Shown piece by piece: positions 11,176 to 26,100 of a DNA stretch of 64,000 nucleotides. The stretch is from contig CM055112.1 of assembly GCA_029204225.1 (NCBI GenBank), positions 24,611,693 to 24,675,692 on the forward strand, in the 5' to 3' direction. This stretch comes from Diphasiastrum complanatum. Lineage: Eukaryota; Streptophyta; Lycopodiopsida; Lycopodiales; Lycopodiaceae. The number at the start of each line of letters is the position of its first letter. The stretch's first letter is position 1. The notes below the pieces were generated by a model. It did not search any database and was not told the DNA's origin. It saw only the letters and a list, made by a program, of their open reading frames with translations. Both the position numbers and the translations under genes were made by a program.

Positions 11176-14100
11176 ATGGCGCTCATGCGCATAGCTGCTG
11201 CATCTTCAGTGCCAACGCTGTTGAAGAATGTTGAGAAGGTTCCTTGGAGCTACTGCTTCAGGTTTTCTATTTTGTTGTGCTTCTTTGCTGATATGTTTTG
11301 CCGGAGGCTAATTCACTCGAAAAAATTGTTTCTTCCTTGAGATGAGAAACAGGGCAACACAGTAGTAAATGCATCTCTTCTTTTGGGACCCCTTGTTGTG
11401 GACTTTCACATTGTTCAATAGTTTTATAGAATTGACCCATGAATAGAATCATCAATTTGGGTGTTTTGAGTGCGAATATATAGTTGCTTAAACCCATCAC
11501 TTGGCAACTTAAGGATTCTTTAAGAGGTCCAAAAGAGGGGATCCAATATGAATGAATGAAAACAAAGGTCTCTTATAGGATAAAAGCTTTGAAGTAGATT
11601 GTAGGAGTTCAATTTCAAATCCTAAACCCCACCCCAAATTATTTAAGATATCTTGTGCTAGTACAAAACTTACAATGCCATGTGGCCATTTTTCATGCAA
11701 CATGAAATGGCTAATGCTTTGACTGCAATTCTCCTTGGCTGACAACAGCCAAAGGTAAAAATGTCAGTACCTTATAATTTGAAATTTCAATCTTCCTAAC
11801 TTGTAGATATAAGAATCACAAGTTGTAGATTGCAATGCAACTGCCGTACTTTGGGGTGAACAATAATACAAAAAGTATCATATAACATGGTAACGCTACT
11901 AAAAGTATTATAAAAGGAAATGATGCCACTATAAGAATGTATCAGTGATGCATGTAGTGGCCATCATATGTACATGTATGTTCATAATAGAGACCAAGTG
12001 TCAATATTGTGGTAAGCTTGGACATTGTGTCAATCAATTTAGCAAGAGGAAGGATGACTTGGTGGCTAAGAAGCCAAAGGATAAGGATGACATGAAAGAC
12101 ACTATAGACCTCTATGTTGAAAGAGAAGTTATCTCTTCTCTCACAACAAATTGAATGCCTTGATTTTTAACAAACTAGCGTCGATCATCATTGACATATT
12201 TTCACCTATGCTATTTGTATAAGCTAAAGATAAATTCGTCGTTTATGATTTGGTAAGCTTTTTGCAAGGGATGTATCATTTTTTTGCCTACTGGATATTG
12301 TATAAACTATGACATTGTGCTAAGGGAGGACACTTGACAAGTGGTTCTATGTGTTTTGGTTTAGAATTTACAAAAGAATTTCTTGAAAAACTCAAATCCT
12401 ATCAAAGACTGGTTTAAGCATGATGCAATTGTAGTCAATCTTGAAGCTAAATCTTTTTCTTGTCTTGGTATGTTGATGGACAGGCGTGCAAATAGAATCT
12501 ACGAAGATGTCGATGTCCTTGCTGGAGTTGGTGAAGCATCCATGCGCACAAGCATAGAAGGGTTAGTATATATAGTGTTCAAAACCAAAGCGGTGTTTGG
12601 GCTAGTGTTCACAATCGTGCCTTCATTTTATGTGTTTTTTCCTCTTCTTAGAAAATTGTATGTGCCTTTTGATTTGGATGAAAATTATAGCTTTTCTTTC
12701 TTATGCATTTTATGATTGTTTTCCTCTCTTTTATGGTTATTGATGATGCTAGTAAGTGTGATTTTACTTTTTAGAATTGCCTATAGTACATAAAAGAGGA
12801 TTCTTTTCTTAACAGGAGATTGATGCTTATTAGAAGTTAGGTTTCTCAAATGAACCTTTTTTATGGTTGTTTGTGCACAATTAGCCCTTTTACAATGTTC
12901 AAAACTTTGTACTCAATGTTGGTTGAAATACAAGCCAATTTTCTATTCTATACTCATTGAACCTTTTCCAAGATGATGTTTGCTTTCCATTCGACTTCAC
13001 TCAAGATGTTATTCTTGTCAAATTTCAGAGTAAAGGACTGAATTTGATCTACAAATGATCACAAAGAGTGATTGGTAGCTTGGGATCTTGATCTATATCA
13101 AGACTAGCTTCCAAATCTAGCTTCTACTTGACAATCTTTGTGATTCCAAGCAAGAACAATCAAATTATGATGACACATGTGAAGTATAGCTACTGTACGG
13201 CCTAATAACAGAGAAATAGTTTACTTAACTTTTACTAAGCATTCATCCATAAACAAAGTGCTTAAGAGAGTGTAAACATCAAGATTGCTCCACAAAACCA
13301 AGATTTTTCATAATGGCTCAATAATGGATCCATCATGGATCAAGTACAAAATCACAATAATCTCTCTCTAAGCTGCATCCAGCACGTGTGGGACAGCTCA
13401 TTGTACTCATCCATATCCACTTTGGATAAGATCTATCAAGTTTGCCACATCATCCATTGGTGGTTTGTGTTGACCTTCTAGATTCCTACAATCTAGGACC
13501 TCACTCCTATAATTTAGGAGATGTCATATTAGACTCAAATGAAAGCTAATCAAAATGGATCTGAATATTACAAGTGTCATTTCACACGTGTGGACAGGTC
13601 CTCACACTTGTGGATCCACATAGATGTCAAGATACATAAAAAACCATGTGAAAATTGCTTAATTCTAACACTCCTCCTCAACTTTTACATGATATAACTA
13701 TAGTACATCTATCTACAACTCCTAAGGCTGATCTTAACTTGATAAATGAAGTGTTTGGCAAGGCTTTAGTGAGTAGATCAGCAAGGCAATCTGAAGAAGA
13801 CACATGATGTAGCTTGATCTCCTTTGCTTGAATCTTTTCTCTCACAAAATGGTGAGCAATCTCTATGTGCTTGCTCCTTGCATGGAATGTGGGATTGGTT
13901 GCTAATGCTTGGTTTGATTGGTTGTCACAAAATATTATTGGCTGCTCCTCGGCCTCCATGACTTGCAACTCCACCAAAAGCCTCTTCAACCATAGGATCT
14001 CCTTTGTTGTGGATGTTAGTGCCTTGTATTCCGATTCGGTTGAAGATAGAGAAATAGTATCTTGCTTTTTGGAAAGCCAAGACACTATGCCATTGCAAAG

Positions 14101-17100
14101 GAAGGTAACAAAAGCACTTGTGGACCTCCTATCCACCTTATCACCTACAAAATCAGCATCCGAATATGCCCTTAAGGCAAGATTAGATCCATCATATAAA
14201 ATGCCAAAGTTCTTGGTGGCCGAGATGTACCTCAACACCCTTTTTGCATTTTTCCAATGACAAACCAATGGATATTGCATAGATTGGCTTAGTTTACCTG
14301 CACTATAACTTAGATCAGGTCTAGTTATAGTAAAATAGATCAAGGAGCCTACAAGTCTCCTATATAGTGTGATGTCCTCAAAGGATGCTTCATCATCACT
14401 ATTGGAAACTTTTACATTTTGCTCCATAGGAGTTTCTACTCCTTTACAATCTTTCATTTCAAACTTTTCTAAGATAGAAGAAGCATATCTGGATTGACAA
14501 ATAAAACTCAAATCCTTGCCTCTTGAAACTTCTATTCCTAATATGAAATGAAGATTACCAAGATCCACCATCTTAAGCTCCTCAAACAATGCTACTTTCA
14601 CTTCTTGTATACCATCAAGATCATTTCCACTAAGGATAATGTTATCAACATACAAAATGAGAATGATGATCTTACCATCATTGAATCTTAAGTACAAAGG
14701 ATCATAAGCACTTACAACAAACTTAATAGAGTTCAAGAAAGTATTCAACCTAGAGTATCAAGCTCTAGGTGCTTGCTTAAGCCCATAAAGGCTTCTTAGC
14801 AACAAACACACTTTTTCCTCTTGATCTTCTTTGATGAAGCCCTCGGGTTGCCTCATGAAAATTTCCTTGTCCAAATATCCATTGAGAAAAGCATTAGTCA
14901 CATCAAGTTGAAATAGAGGCCAATTGAAAGTAGTTGCAAGAGAAATAATCAACCTTATGGAAACTAGCTTAGCAACAGGAGCAAAAGTTTCATCAAAATC
15001 TACTCCCTTGGTTTGCAAGAACCCTTTTGCCACTAGCCTTACCTTGTGTTTGTTGATGCTCCCATCTTGATTGTACTTCAATCTATAGGTCCATTTGCAC
15101 TCAAGTGGCTTTCTTCCTTGAGGAAGATCCACAAGCTTCCATGTATGATTCTCCATAAGAGCATCATACTCCTTTTGCATGGCATCCCTCCATTCTTGTG
15201 ACTCCATAGCCTCTTCAAAGCAACTTGGCTCATCAAACATAGAAGTTAGAAAAGTGTAAGAGGTAAGTGAATGAAGATCTTCCCTTTGTTCACCTTTGTC
15301 AACATAGGTGAGCCTTGAGGGCTCGGCCTTCCTTCTTGTAGATCTCCTTGGAGTCCTTGGATCTTGAGATGGATCTTCAAGATCTTGATCATATGTAGGC
15401 TCCTCCTCAAACCTTACAAGATCCTTGACATAAGATGGATTAGAAGCTTTCTCATTCAACTTGTAGTAGTTACCTTCATCAAAAGTAACATCTACTCACT
15501 AAAATCTTCTTAGTGATTGGATTATAGACTCTATATCCTTTGCTATTTTCAGCATAACCAACAAAGATCCCTTTAATAGAAGTAGGATCATCCTTTTTTC
15601 TTGTATCTAATGCTTGAAAAACATAGCAAGTAGATCCGAAAATTCTTAGATCTTTAAGATTCGGCTTCTTACAAAATAGAGCCTCATAAGATGTTATGCC
15701 TCCAATGGGCTTACATGGCAATCTATTACACAAATAAGTTGCACAAATAATAGCCTCTCCCCAAAAGGACTTAGGTAGAGATGCATCTAACCTTAAAGCC
15801 TTAGCACACTCACAAAGTGTTCTATTCATCCTCTCGGCTATACCATTTTGTTGAGGACTATAAGTACATGGAAGTTCTCTCTTAATGCCATTGGATTTAC
15901 AAAACTCTATCATCTTGGTGGAGATATACTCTCCACCATTATCACTCCTCAATACTTTAATTCTAGCATCAAGTTGATTTTCAACTGGAGTTTTGAACTT
16001 AACAAAAGCTTCAAACACTTTACTTTTGGAATCCAAAGGTTCAATCCAAGTGTATCTAGAGTAATCATCAATAAAAGATACATACATAGATGCACCTCCA
16101 TTAGATTCTAGAGAAAAAGAGTGCACATCACTATGAATAAGATCTAATGCTTTTGTAGATCTAGTGGAAGAGTTATCAAAAGGTAGCTTGTGTGCCTTTG
16201 AGAGGCTACAAGCTTCACAACTTTTTCCACACTTTGAGAGTGTCTTTGGAAGGCCGAGAGCAAGATCCTCGATGCATAGCATCTCCATAGATTTGAAGTT
16301 GGGGTGGCCCAACCTCTTATGCCAAAGCTCCACTTGATTGAGCTCCTCCTTCACCATGTTCACACTTCCAAGAAAAACATTAGCATCTAGCTTAAAAAGA
16401 CTTCCTTGCTTGAATCTCTTTACAATGCAAGTATTATTCATCATTATGGAGCAAACACCTTGCTTAAAATGGACATCTAAGCCATCATCCATCAATTGTC
16501 CTACAGTTAACAAATTCTTAGTGAGTGTAGGAACATAGAGTACATTATCAAGATCTACTCTTTTAGAGGATCCAAGACTTAAGGGAATAGTTCCCACTCC
16601 ATCTATTCTACATTCTTGATCACTTGCTGTTAGAATAGACTTTTTACAACCTACCAAAGGTACAAGAGTTGAGAAAAAATCCTTTTGGAATGTCATGTGG
16701 GAACTAGCCCCACTATCAATCCACCATGTGTCATTGGAGTAGCTCTTTGATGTTGATGTAAAAGCCATCAAGGATGAATCCACTTCATCCTCATCTTTTT
16801 CAAGAGTGAGGTTGCCTTGTTTGCTCTCTCCTTGTGCATTCTTCTTCTTGAAACACTCGGATGCAAAGTGCCCCTTCTTTCCACAAAAGAAGCACTTGAG
16901 TTTGGCTTTTTTCTTCTTTCCACCTTTGGAGCTTGATGGTTGATCATCATTCTTGGTCTCCTTGTGTTGGATCTTCTTCTTTGACTTTGCCTTTCCCTTG
17001 CTTGAGAAGTTGGCCTTCTCATCACCATCATGCAACTTCAAGGATCCAATCCTTTGCTTGACATGAAGGATCCTACTCTCCTCGGCCACAAGCACACTAT

Positions 17101-20100
17101 GGAGCTTGTCAATGGAAGGTAGTGCATCTTGAATAGCAAAGCTTTGTACAAGATTGGAGAACTCATCTCCAAGACCATTCAAAATGATTTGAACAAGTTC
17201 ATCATCATGAATACCCTCACTAATGATGGAAACATACTCTTGAGCACTCTCATCACTCCCTCTAATGCTTTGAAGAACTTTGTTTCTAATCATAAGCACT
17301 CCAGAGGTATTTTTGGATTCATAAATCCCTTTAAGGTAGTTCCATGCCTCCTTGGCCGAGATACATTAGAAATTCATTACTAACATTCATTTTCAAGCAA
17401 TGTAATGCTAGTCTAGCTCTCTTTTTGTACCTCACTTGATCTTGCCCTCCTTGAGGTTCTTCTTTCTCTCCTATGACAAGATCAAACATATCTTGGAGCA
17501 CAAGTAGTGACTCCATTCTTACTTTCCAAGTTGAATAATTATTGGAATTTAGCCTTTCACTAGCCTCAAGAAGATAGGCTCCAATTGAACCCATTCTATC
17601 TAGTAACAAGTACAACAAATGTACTATTCAAAGGCTCTCCCTTCTTCCTTTCTCAAAATTTAGCTAAAATGCTACTCTCTTGAATCTCACTAGACCCAAG
17701 AAGCAAGATTTATAATGATCTTGAACTCAAGAAGATTTGGGAAAATGTATTCTACACAATCTATTTGACTCTTGGAAGTGCCAATGCCTTCCAATGGTGT
17801 TTAGAATGGTTTTAGTTTCACTCTTGAACTAAAAAACATAAGCCTCAAACTCTCTCTCAAGGATTTGTAGGTTTAATAAGCTTCTAACACCATTTACTCA
17901 TCAAATCTATAAAGGAAACAATGGTTTTTCATAAGCACATCACTAGTTTCAGTCTACACAACTTGTTTGAAGCTCAAATATTGAAAAAACACAAAGTTTT
18001 GGTGAAAGTACAACTCCAGCAGCCACTCACATGTGTGAGAAGTACATCTGAACTTTCCACACTAATCTGAACCTCAACATTACAAGTAAACTATTAGAAA
18101 AGGTCGCCCTCCAAAATGAATCTAGCACCAATGCTTTCACCAAAATGAAGATTTTTGGATCATCAACTAAGCTCTTTGACTTGGCTCTGATACCATGTCA
18201 AATTTCAGAGTAAAGGACTGAATTTGATCTACAAATGATCACAAAGAGTGATTGGTAGCTTGGGATCTTGATCTATATCAAGACTAGCTTCCAAATCTAG
18301 CTTCTACTTGACATTCTTTGTGATTCCAAGCAAGAACAATCAAATTATGATAACCCACGGCTTCACATGTGTGAAGTACAGCTACTATACGGCCTAATAA
18401 TAGAGAAATAGTTTACTTAACTTTTACTAAGCATTCATCCATAAACAAAGTGCTTAAGAGAGTGTGAACATCAAGATTGCTCCACAAAACCAAGATTTCT
18501 CATAATGGCTCAATAATGGATCCATCATGGATCAAGTACAAAATCACAATAATCTCTCTCTAAGCTGCATCCAACACGTGTGGGACAGCTCATTGTACTC
18601 ATCCATATCCACTTTGGATAAGATCTATCAAGTTTGCCACATCATCCATTGGTGGTTTGTGTTGACCTTCTAGATTCTTACAATCTAGGACCTAACTCCT
18701 ATAATTTAGGAGATGTCATATTAGACTCAAATGAAAGCTAATCAAAATGGATTTGAATATTACAAGTGTCATTTCACACGTGTGGACAGGTCCTCACACG
18801 TGTGGATCCACATAGATGTCAAGATACATAAAAAACCATGTGAAAATTGCTTAATTCTAACAATTCTTTGTTCGTCATGAAAGTCAACACTCAATTGTTC
18901 TTAAACATGCTAACTCTGCTTTCTTGACACACAAAGAGACACTTCTTGATCTTGTAATATTGCTCTTAAAAGTATGATCAAATGTTAAGGAGAATCTAGA
19001 GATATTGATGTTGCTCTCTATATGTCCTCTTTTCATCTTTTTTCTCAATATAGCACAATACATTAAGTGCAAAATTTCAACTTTCTCCTGAGGTGAATTT
19101 CTTGTATGACTTTAAGGCATTTTCTTATTACAAGGAACTAGAAAGCATGCATTGCCCTCATTACAAGGATGTGAAAGAATATGTCCAAATTGGATACATT
19201 GAAAAAATTCTCTTCCTAGGTGAACTACATGAAACAATCTTTTTTTCAAGAGCATAGTATTGGGAAAAGGCATTTCCTAGCATAGTCCATTTTGCCAAGC
19301 ATGGGAAACAACCCTGAGAATTGGTTATGTCTCAATGGGGAAATGGAAAAGTTAAAAAAAACCTGAAAAAATAGTCAAATTCAAGCTGTTGGGAGTAGTG
19401 GATGTTTACTGTACATGAAAATGGCTTGGAAATAGCTAGAAGGAGGTCTCAAGCAAGTTGGAATCCTCCTAGGGGCTCCCACCACCCCTCCTCTAAACTC
19501 GAGTTCGAAGCAAAAGGTTTTTTGCTCAAAACTCTATCCCTCCGAAAAATTACAACGTTGGATGGCAAGGTGTGTTATTGATCATTACTTTTGCTATGGG
19601 CTCTGTTTTCAACAAGATTGGATGCAACTGTTTGTGAAGCAGCGATTAAACCTTTTGACAGTGTTTTTGGTAAGAGTATTGCCTAGAAAATCGTGCACTT
19701 TGATGGATTTTTTAAGTGTTTTTCACCTTCGATGTTTATAAGGTTTACTTCACAATGTGCAATGATTCTTGCAAATTGCTTTTGGTGATAAATTGTATCT
19801 CGTTTATTGTTAAAGGCAATCTAAATTTGTACTGTAACCCTTCAATCCAGCTCTTTCTTAATGCTTGTTTGCTCTATTTTGGCATTACCAGGACTTCTAG
19901 TAATCCCACTCAAAGTGGAGATGTTGAGATTATTGCCAAAGGAGTCCCACAAGGATATCGGTGGAAACATGTACATCTTAATGAAGTTGCTCGTGGTGGG
20001 AGTAGAAGATGGGTGTGCGGTTATTGCAAGGAGGAAAAGGCCAAAGGTGTAGGTTAAAAGCTCACTTCTTAGCTTTGGGTGGACAACAAATCAGAAGAGG

Positions 20101-23100
20101 ATGAATGGGAAATTGTTATTGGCAGGAAAGCAATACTCAATAAGTTTGTGCTTGAAGAGAAAATTAGAGCGGTGAAAACCCAACTATCACTATATAGAAG
20201 AAAGGAGCACACATTTCTAGTAAATGGGGTGTAGTGGTGGGAGGACCATGGTGCTGATACATTGAAGCTGAAAAACTTGGCACTTAAGATCTTATCACAA
20301 CACTGCAGCTCCTCTCCATGTGAGAGGCTTTGGAGCAAGTTTGCTCATGTAGTTACCATCTATGGCGTGGGTGCATGTAGAAGTTATTGGGGAAGTTGGA
20401 AAGATAGAAAGGGCTTGTGGAGATGTGATGAGGATGAGTATGGTGATAATCTCTATCAAGGCGTCCCTCAACAAATTGTCCCATTTAATAGGCATAGGAA
20501 GATTTGGAGTGGACAAATGTGAGAAGGTTTTTGTGGAATGTGAAGAAATCTTCAAAGGTCAAGTTTTCTAGCATGCCGAGCAATGAGGATGAGGTGGGAC
20601 TTAACGAGGAAAAACCAGTAGGTGCATCTATGGCTGCCTCTATAGGATGGGTACCTAAGAGATGTCGACAAGCTTTAGAGGGCTAAGGTGGTGATCTTAC
20701 TACTACATGGGCTATACCAAAGATATTTCCAAATGCAATCCCATCTAATGTGATTAGAGATGTTGAGAACTGGAAGTGAGGTGGCTCCTTCAATGAAGGC
20801 CCCAACCTGCGAGGCTATCAGAGTGCACAAATTATGGGAGAACAATTGCTTCATAAGGCCACAACTATCAAGGATAAGTGGATGAAGTATGGATGCTTTT
20901 GTCGCTACTAGTATCTATGGATCTATCTTCTTACGTAACGTGGGGTGGTGCAAGTTGTGAAGGACAATGTGCACAATTTACTTGTGTGTTGGAGCTATAT
21001 TGGAGTATTTGTACTTTTGGAGCTATATTGGAGTAATTGTACTTGAGAGTATGATGGTCAATAAATACATAAAATTTGGCACTAGCTGGAGTTAGCTCGA
21101 CGCACCTAGCCTAGTGGCCTCCCATTTCAAGCTGATTGTAGAAATACTTGAGAGTATGATGGTCAATACATAAATGAAATTTGGCACTAGCAAGAGTTAG
21201 CTTTGGCACCTCAGATTGTCTGTACCACAATGTCATTGGCATTGGTCTTTAAACAAAATGGCTTTTGGTGACCACAGGTGCTCCTCTAATAACCAAAACG
21301 TTATCTCCTCGTAATTGGTCTGATATTGGAATAGCTAATCTACTGTAATTCTTTAATGAATTTGAGATAAAAAACCTAGACGTATATTTGTTGGCCAGGG
21401 CCAACTCAATATCACAACCACCTTGGTTGTATCTACAACAACTCCCTCTACCGCCACTCTGTGATTGAGGTAAACCACTTGAGTCATACACAACTCAGTT
21501 TTCTTATCATTGTCATAAAGAACATAGTTTTGCAATGCCCTAAATATTTTTCCTAGATTCTCTTCATGGTAAGGAATCTTTAATCACTATCTAACATATC
21601 TGATGTAAATTGCAACATATTTTTCAAAACTTGAAAGATGAGAATCATTTTCAATGTCATCTGCATTTGAAAAATGTAAGTACAATTACTCGAAAATTTG
21701 TTGCTTTATTTCCAAAGTAGAAATGAGAGAGCCATCTGGCAACTTTTCTTAATTACAAAAGTAACAGTATCGAAAAACAAACAAAGAAACTCACAAAAGC
21801 TAAATAAATAACTCTATTAAATGATGATCATGAGGGTATTCGTCATCTCTCCAAGGGGTTTTGGGCACTTTATCATAGATCTCCTTTCTTGAAAGAAAAT
21901 TGTGTTTTTAAACTAGCATTGACCAAGCTAGGCACGAATGATGAAGTTCATAAGGTTTTACATGTCCAAAAAACAAGGCCCCTTATGATAACAAAGTTTC
22001 TAATGTGATTAATGTCCTCAAATGTCCTATTTTAATACTTATACATATGCCAATATGCCAAATTCGTAGTTGACATCGTTTCATATACGAAGGAGCTAGA
22101 AGCAAAGTCAAGGATGTAGAAGGAATATGTGCCACAAAATGAGGATAACAAAGATGTCATGGTGAAAGGGTATTAGGAAGTGGTGCCATATACAAGCTCA
22201 AAAGCTGATATCCAAATGGTGATGAGTCTCTAGCTGCATATTGTCAATAGTCCTCATAAGTAGCAATGCTTTGTAAAAGAAACAACTTGATGACAAAAGA
22301 AATACTCATATTGAATTTAGAGGTAGCTCCCTCTCTTCCAAGCTAAAAAGTTGAACGGGAAATCAAATAAGGTTAGGGCCCTCCTGCAACAAATCAAAAT
22401 CTAATTGGAAAAGTCAATAAAATGGATGCCCTTGATTTCTTGTAGGTGATTCAAGTCTACTGATTAGAAAAAGACTACGTTGTATGCTTTGTAAAAGTAA
22501 TTGTTTGGTGAAATAAAATAACCTTCGTATTGGAATTAAAAGTAGCTCCTCTTGAAGGCTAAATTGTTGAACTGGGATTGCAATGGGGTTCGGGCACCAG
22601 TGTTAATCAATCGATATCTAGATTGATTAACATTGGTGCCCCAATTCCTTGAAGTTAATCGGAGTCTCCTTAGTAGAAAAAGACTCCTATGTGTCACAGA
22701 AAGTGCTCTAGTACCCAAGGTATGAACAAATTCACCATATGCCATGCACAAGACAACAATTGCACAAGCAACCTCAATATCTTAATAATTCGTCAACAAA
22801 GTGATTGCAAACAAACGAAAATAGTTTGCCTTAGGATTCCCCTACAAAGGAACTTAGCTTATCAAATTTCCTTGGCAAAGAAAGTCACAAAACATAGATA
22901 AGAAAGCTATTAAGTGAGGATCCTTTTGAGGATATTATGGCCTTTAGAGGATTGGAAAGCCTTTTTCTCGGGAAGGTGTTTGGATCCTTGACCCAAAAAC
23001 TAAATCGCCAAGTTGGGAACAAATGCAATTAGTGTGGTTCAAAGGGTCCAGATGTAATGAATCATAATAGGTTGCTTCAATGTGATTAACATCCTTATCG

Positions 23101-26100
23101 CCAACAAGGATCTAGTGTGCATGCTGATGTGATCTTGCTCACTCCCAAGTTGTTTGTTTGAAATAGTAGGAGAAAGAATAACCATAAGACAAAGTAACAT
23201 TTCACAAACAATCTTGACAACTTATGATTATCAGGACATAGAGCCAAGTAAAATGTAGTTATTTTGTCTTTGTGATTAATGGATACATTTGCAAACAACA
23301 TTTTATTAGAAAAATATGTTGTTAAAGAATACCTTTTGGAGATAAATTCCTTGTAGCATTTTAACAAGCCTATTTGCTAGTCGTTCTTATACTCACTTGA
23401 TATATTTTGACCAATTTTTATTTTCTTCAACGACTTAATGTTAACTTTCGCTAGCCAAGGAGTCTCATTGTGTGCATAAGTGTCTAGTTTCAAAAAATTT
23501 CAGAAGAATGGTCATTATTGGTTCATGTTTGTGCTTATATGTTATATGTAGCCTATATATAGATTCTAGTACTTTAAAGTATGTGTAAATTGGCCTTATT
23601 TCTGAATTTTTGATGATGATGGTTTTGAGTAGGTACTCTGAGACAGGATTTTTAACAAATGATGGAATCAATCATGAGGGTTCAATCATTTGCCTTAGCA
23701 AGTTTACATTATTGTGGACTCCTAAAACAGTTCCAGAAATCACCCCTAACAGGTCAATTTTGATCTCTATTTATGTTAGCTTTTTATTTGGGTAAGAGCT
23801 ATGTGGGTCTATCATGTAGTCTATATCGTTGAGCACATGAATCGGTCATTACACAAATAATTCTAACAAGATCAATAGACTATATGTAGTCAACTAATTC
23901 CAAGGGTGAAAGATGTACATGTTGCTTGATTTTTGTGGGAAAAATTTAAGAAAAATCAACTTTATCTTATTCAACTATAGAAGCTATAGTATCAAATCAG
24001 TTTTATATGATATTTGTTGGGGTGGCTGTTGCTGCAATTCTATACTCAGCTTCGGTAGAGGATAATGCCACTGTAGGCTGCTTCTTACAAAGCCAAGTTA
24101 TCGCAGCTGAACCAAGAAAAAATATCCAAAAATTGACCTCCGATTTGTGGGATCACTTGCCCAATAATAGCCGAACAATTTGAACATGTCATTCTCAGCA
24201 TATTCAAATCCATAATTAATTGTATGCTTTAGATAATGAAGAATCCTCTTGGCTGCCTTGAGGTGGACCTGTTTTGGATTCGCCATATGTTGGCTAACAA
24301 ACTTGACACGATATGCAATATCGGGCCTGGTTATAGTAGCATATATGAGGCTACCAACTAGTTTCCTATACAAGGTCTTGTCAAATTATTTTTATTCATT
24401 TTTATCTAATGTGGACAGCCTAATCTCTGCTGGAGTTGCAGCAGGTTTGCAGTCCATAAGATTGAATTTCTCAAGCATGTTGTATATGTATTTGCTTTGT
24501 GTGAGGAAGAGCGAGTGTGGGAGCCTCCACACCTCTAAACCAAGATAGTAATGGACTTGTCCCAAGTCCTTCATCTCAAATTCTTGAGATAAAGTGTTTT
24601 TAACTTCGACGATTTGCTTAGGATTACTTCCTGTGATTATCATATCATCAACATAGAGTGTTAATAAGAGGATTTTACCTTCTTTATTCAAAATATAAAG
24701 GTTGGGATCACCCTTATTCTTTGTGAAACCACGGGAAAGATATATCTCTTCATCGACATAGCCAGAGAAAGGCAGATTTTACATCCATTTGATGTGTCTC
24801 CCATCCAAAGTGAGTTGCTAAAGCAAGGACAAACCTAATGGTGGGCATTTTGGCAACAGGAGCAAGCGTTTTGTTGAAATCTATGCCCTCCTTTTGCGCA
24901 GATCCCTTTCCACTAGCCTCATGTTGTTCTTGTCAATTGCGCCTTTGACATCATACTTGACTTTGTAAACCACTTTGTACCTATTGGTTTTCAATTTAGC
25001 TTTGGTTCAACTAATACCCATGTTTTGTTCCTCATAATTGTGAAGCTTCTTCATCGAGGCCCTTCAACGTTTAGTACCTTTGCCATTAAGGCAAAATTCA
25101 TAGAACTTTTGAGTCTCTCTCTTAGGACTCTTTGAGCCCCTTGTTGGCTAGATTCGGCTTTATCGACTCTCTCTCCTCCTCCAATTGTCTTCAAGTACCA
25201 TTGAGGGAGTTTCTTGGGTTGAGGAGGAGCACTAGGCTGAGGATTAACCACTATGGGTTGCTGGAAATCACCAATATGAGGGCTGTTTTCATGTCGGATC
25301 TGCTCCGCATCTTGAGCAGCACCTTCTTCCTCTTCTCTTAGATCAAGGGGAAGAAACTCCAGGTCGTTGTCCACTTGGCTGTCTGCAGGTTTTAGATCTG
25401 CACCAACCATCTTATTTTCATTGAAATAGACATCCCGAGGTGATCGATTTTGAAGATACGCTGCTGTTTGGACAGCTTCAGCCCAAAAGCCTCTTGATAA
25501 ACCACTTGCCTTGAGCATAGTTCGAGCCGCTTCCACAAGAGTCTTACGCTTGGCAACACCATTTTGTTCTGGCATGTAGGACGTGGTTAATTGGCATTTA
25601 ATGCCTTTGTTTTGCAGTAGTCATTAAACTCGAAAACTCTCCTCCCCTATCACTTCTTAAGCATTTGATTTTGCTATTAGAATGTAGTTCAACCATAGCT
25701 TTGAATTCAAGAAAGTAAGAGAATGCTTGAGGCCTATGCTTCAAGAAGTATACCCAAGTCTTTCTTGAATAATCGTCGATGCAGGTTAAGAAGTATGTTG
25801 AGCCACCAATACTTTGGGTTTGTGCTGGTCCTCAAATATCGCTATGAATGAGCTCCAAGAGTGATTTGGCTTGCGTTGAACCATCCAACGGAAACTTTTG
25901 TTGATGGTGCTTGCCATGGACACAAGGTTCACATACCTCTTGGCCAATTTCAATTGGAGGTAAGCCAAGTATAAGATTTTGATCATGAAGGTACTTGGTG
26001 CTTTTATAATGTAAGTGACCGTATCTTCTATTCCAAAGTAAACTTTGAATAACAACTTTTGAAGACAAAGCATGTTGATCAAGTATTGTATTAAGCTTGT

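Larger units (their letters stand above)
13016..18862 (-). mobile_element. Ty1/Copia LTR retrotransposon, young, nearly whole fossil
   Basis: LTRs lie at 13016-13670 and 18196-18862, with TG...CA ends and the target duplication ATTCT at 13011-13015 and 18863-18867. A TGGTATCAGAGC primer site on the minus strand abuts the right-hand (5') LTR, and a polypurine tract abuts the left-hand (3') LTR. Domain order on the minus strand is full: gag (about 17.6-16.9 kb), CCHC knuckle [14 protein letters not shown] near 16.9 kb, protease DSGASSHM near 16.7 kb, integrase 16.3-15.5 kb, reverse transcriptase 15.2-14.5 kb and RNase H 14.2-13.7 kb. It looks nearly whole with about three breaks. LTRs are about 98% alike by eye apart from one small indel, so insertion is recent. 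It sits antisense in intron 2 of the NDUFAF3-like gene. Confidence 0.95.
12562..23632 (+). other. Intron 2 of the NDUFAF3-like gene (11.1 kb), element-rich
   Basis: The donor GTTAGTATA and the acceptor TTTTGAGTAG frame this intron. It holds a Copia element at 13016-18862, a hAT relic at about 19.9-20.7 kb, a duplicated segment at 21.0-21.2 kb, a gypsy scrap at about 21.25-21.54 kb and a strong hairpin at 22.6 kb. The remaining stretches (18868-19880, 21540-22590 and 22642-23632) show no gene to me, apart from a degenerate tandem duplication of about 80 bp near 22.3 and 22.5 kb. Confidence 0.85.

Noticed and set aside
13865-14260. 131-codon plus-strand frame
   Set aside because: It is the shadow of the Copia RNase H region on the minus strand.
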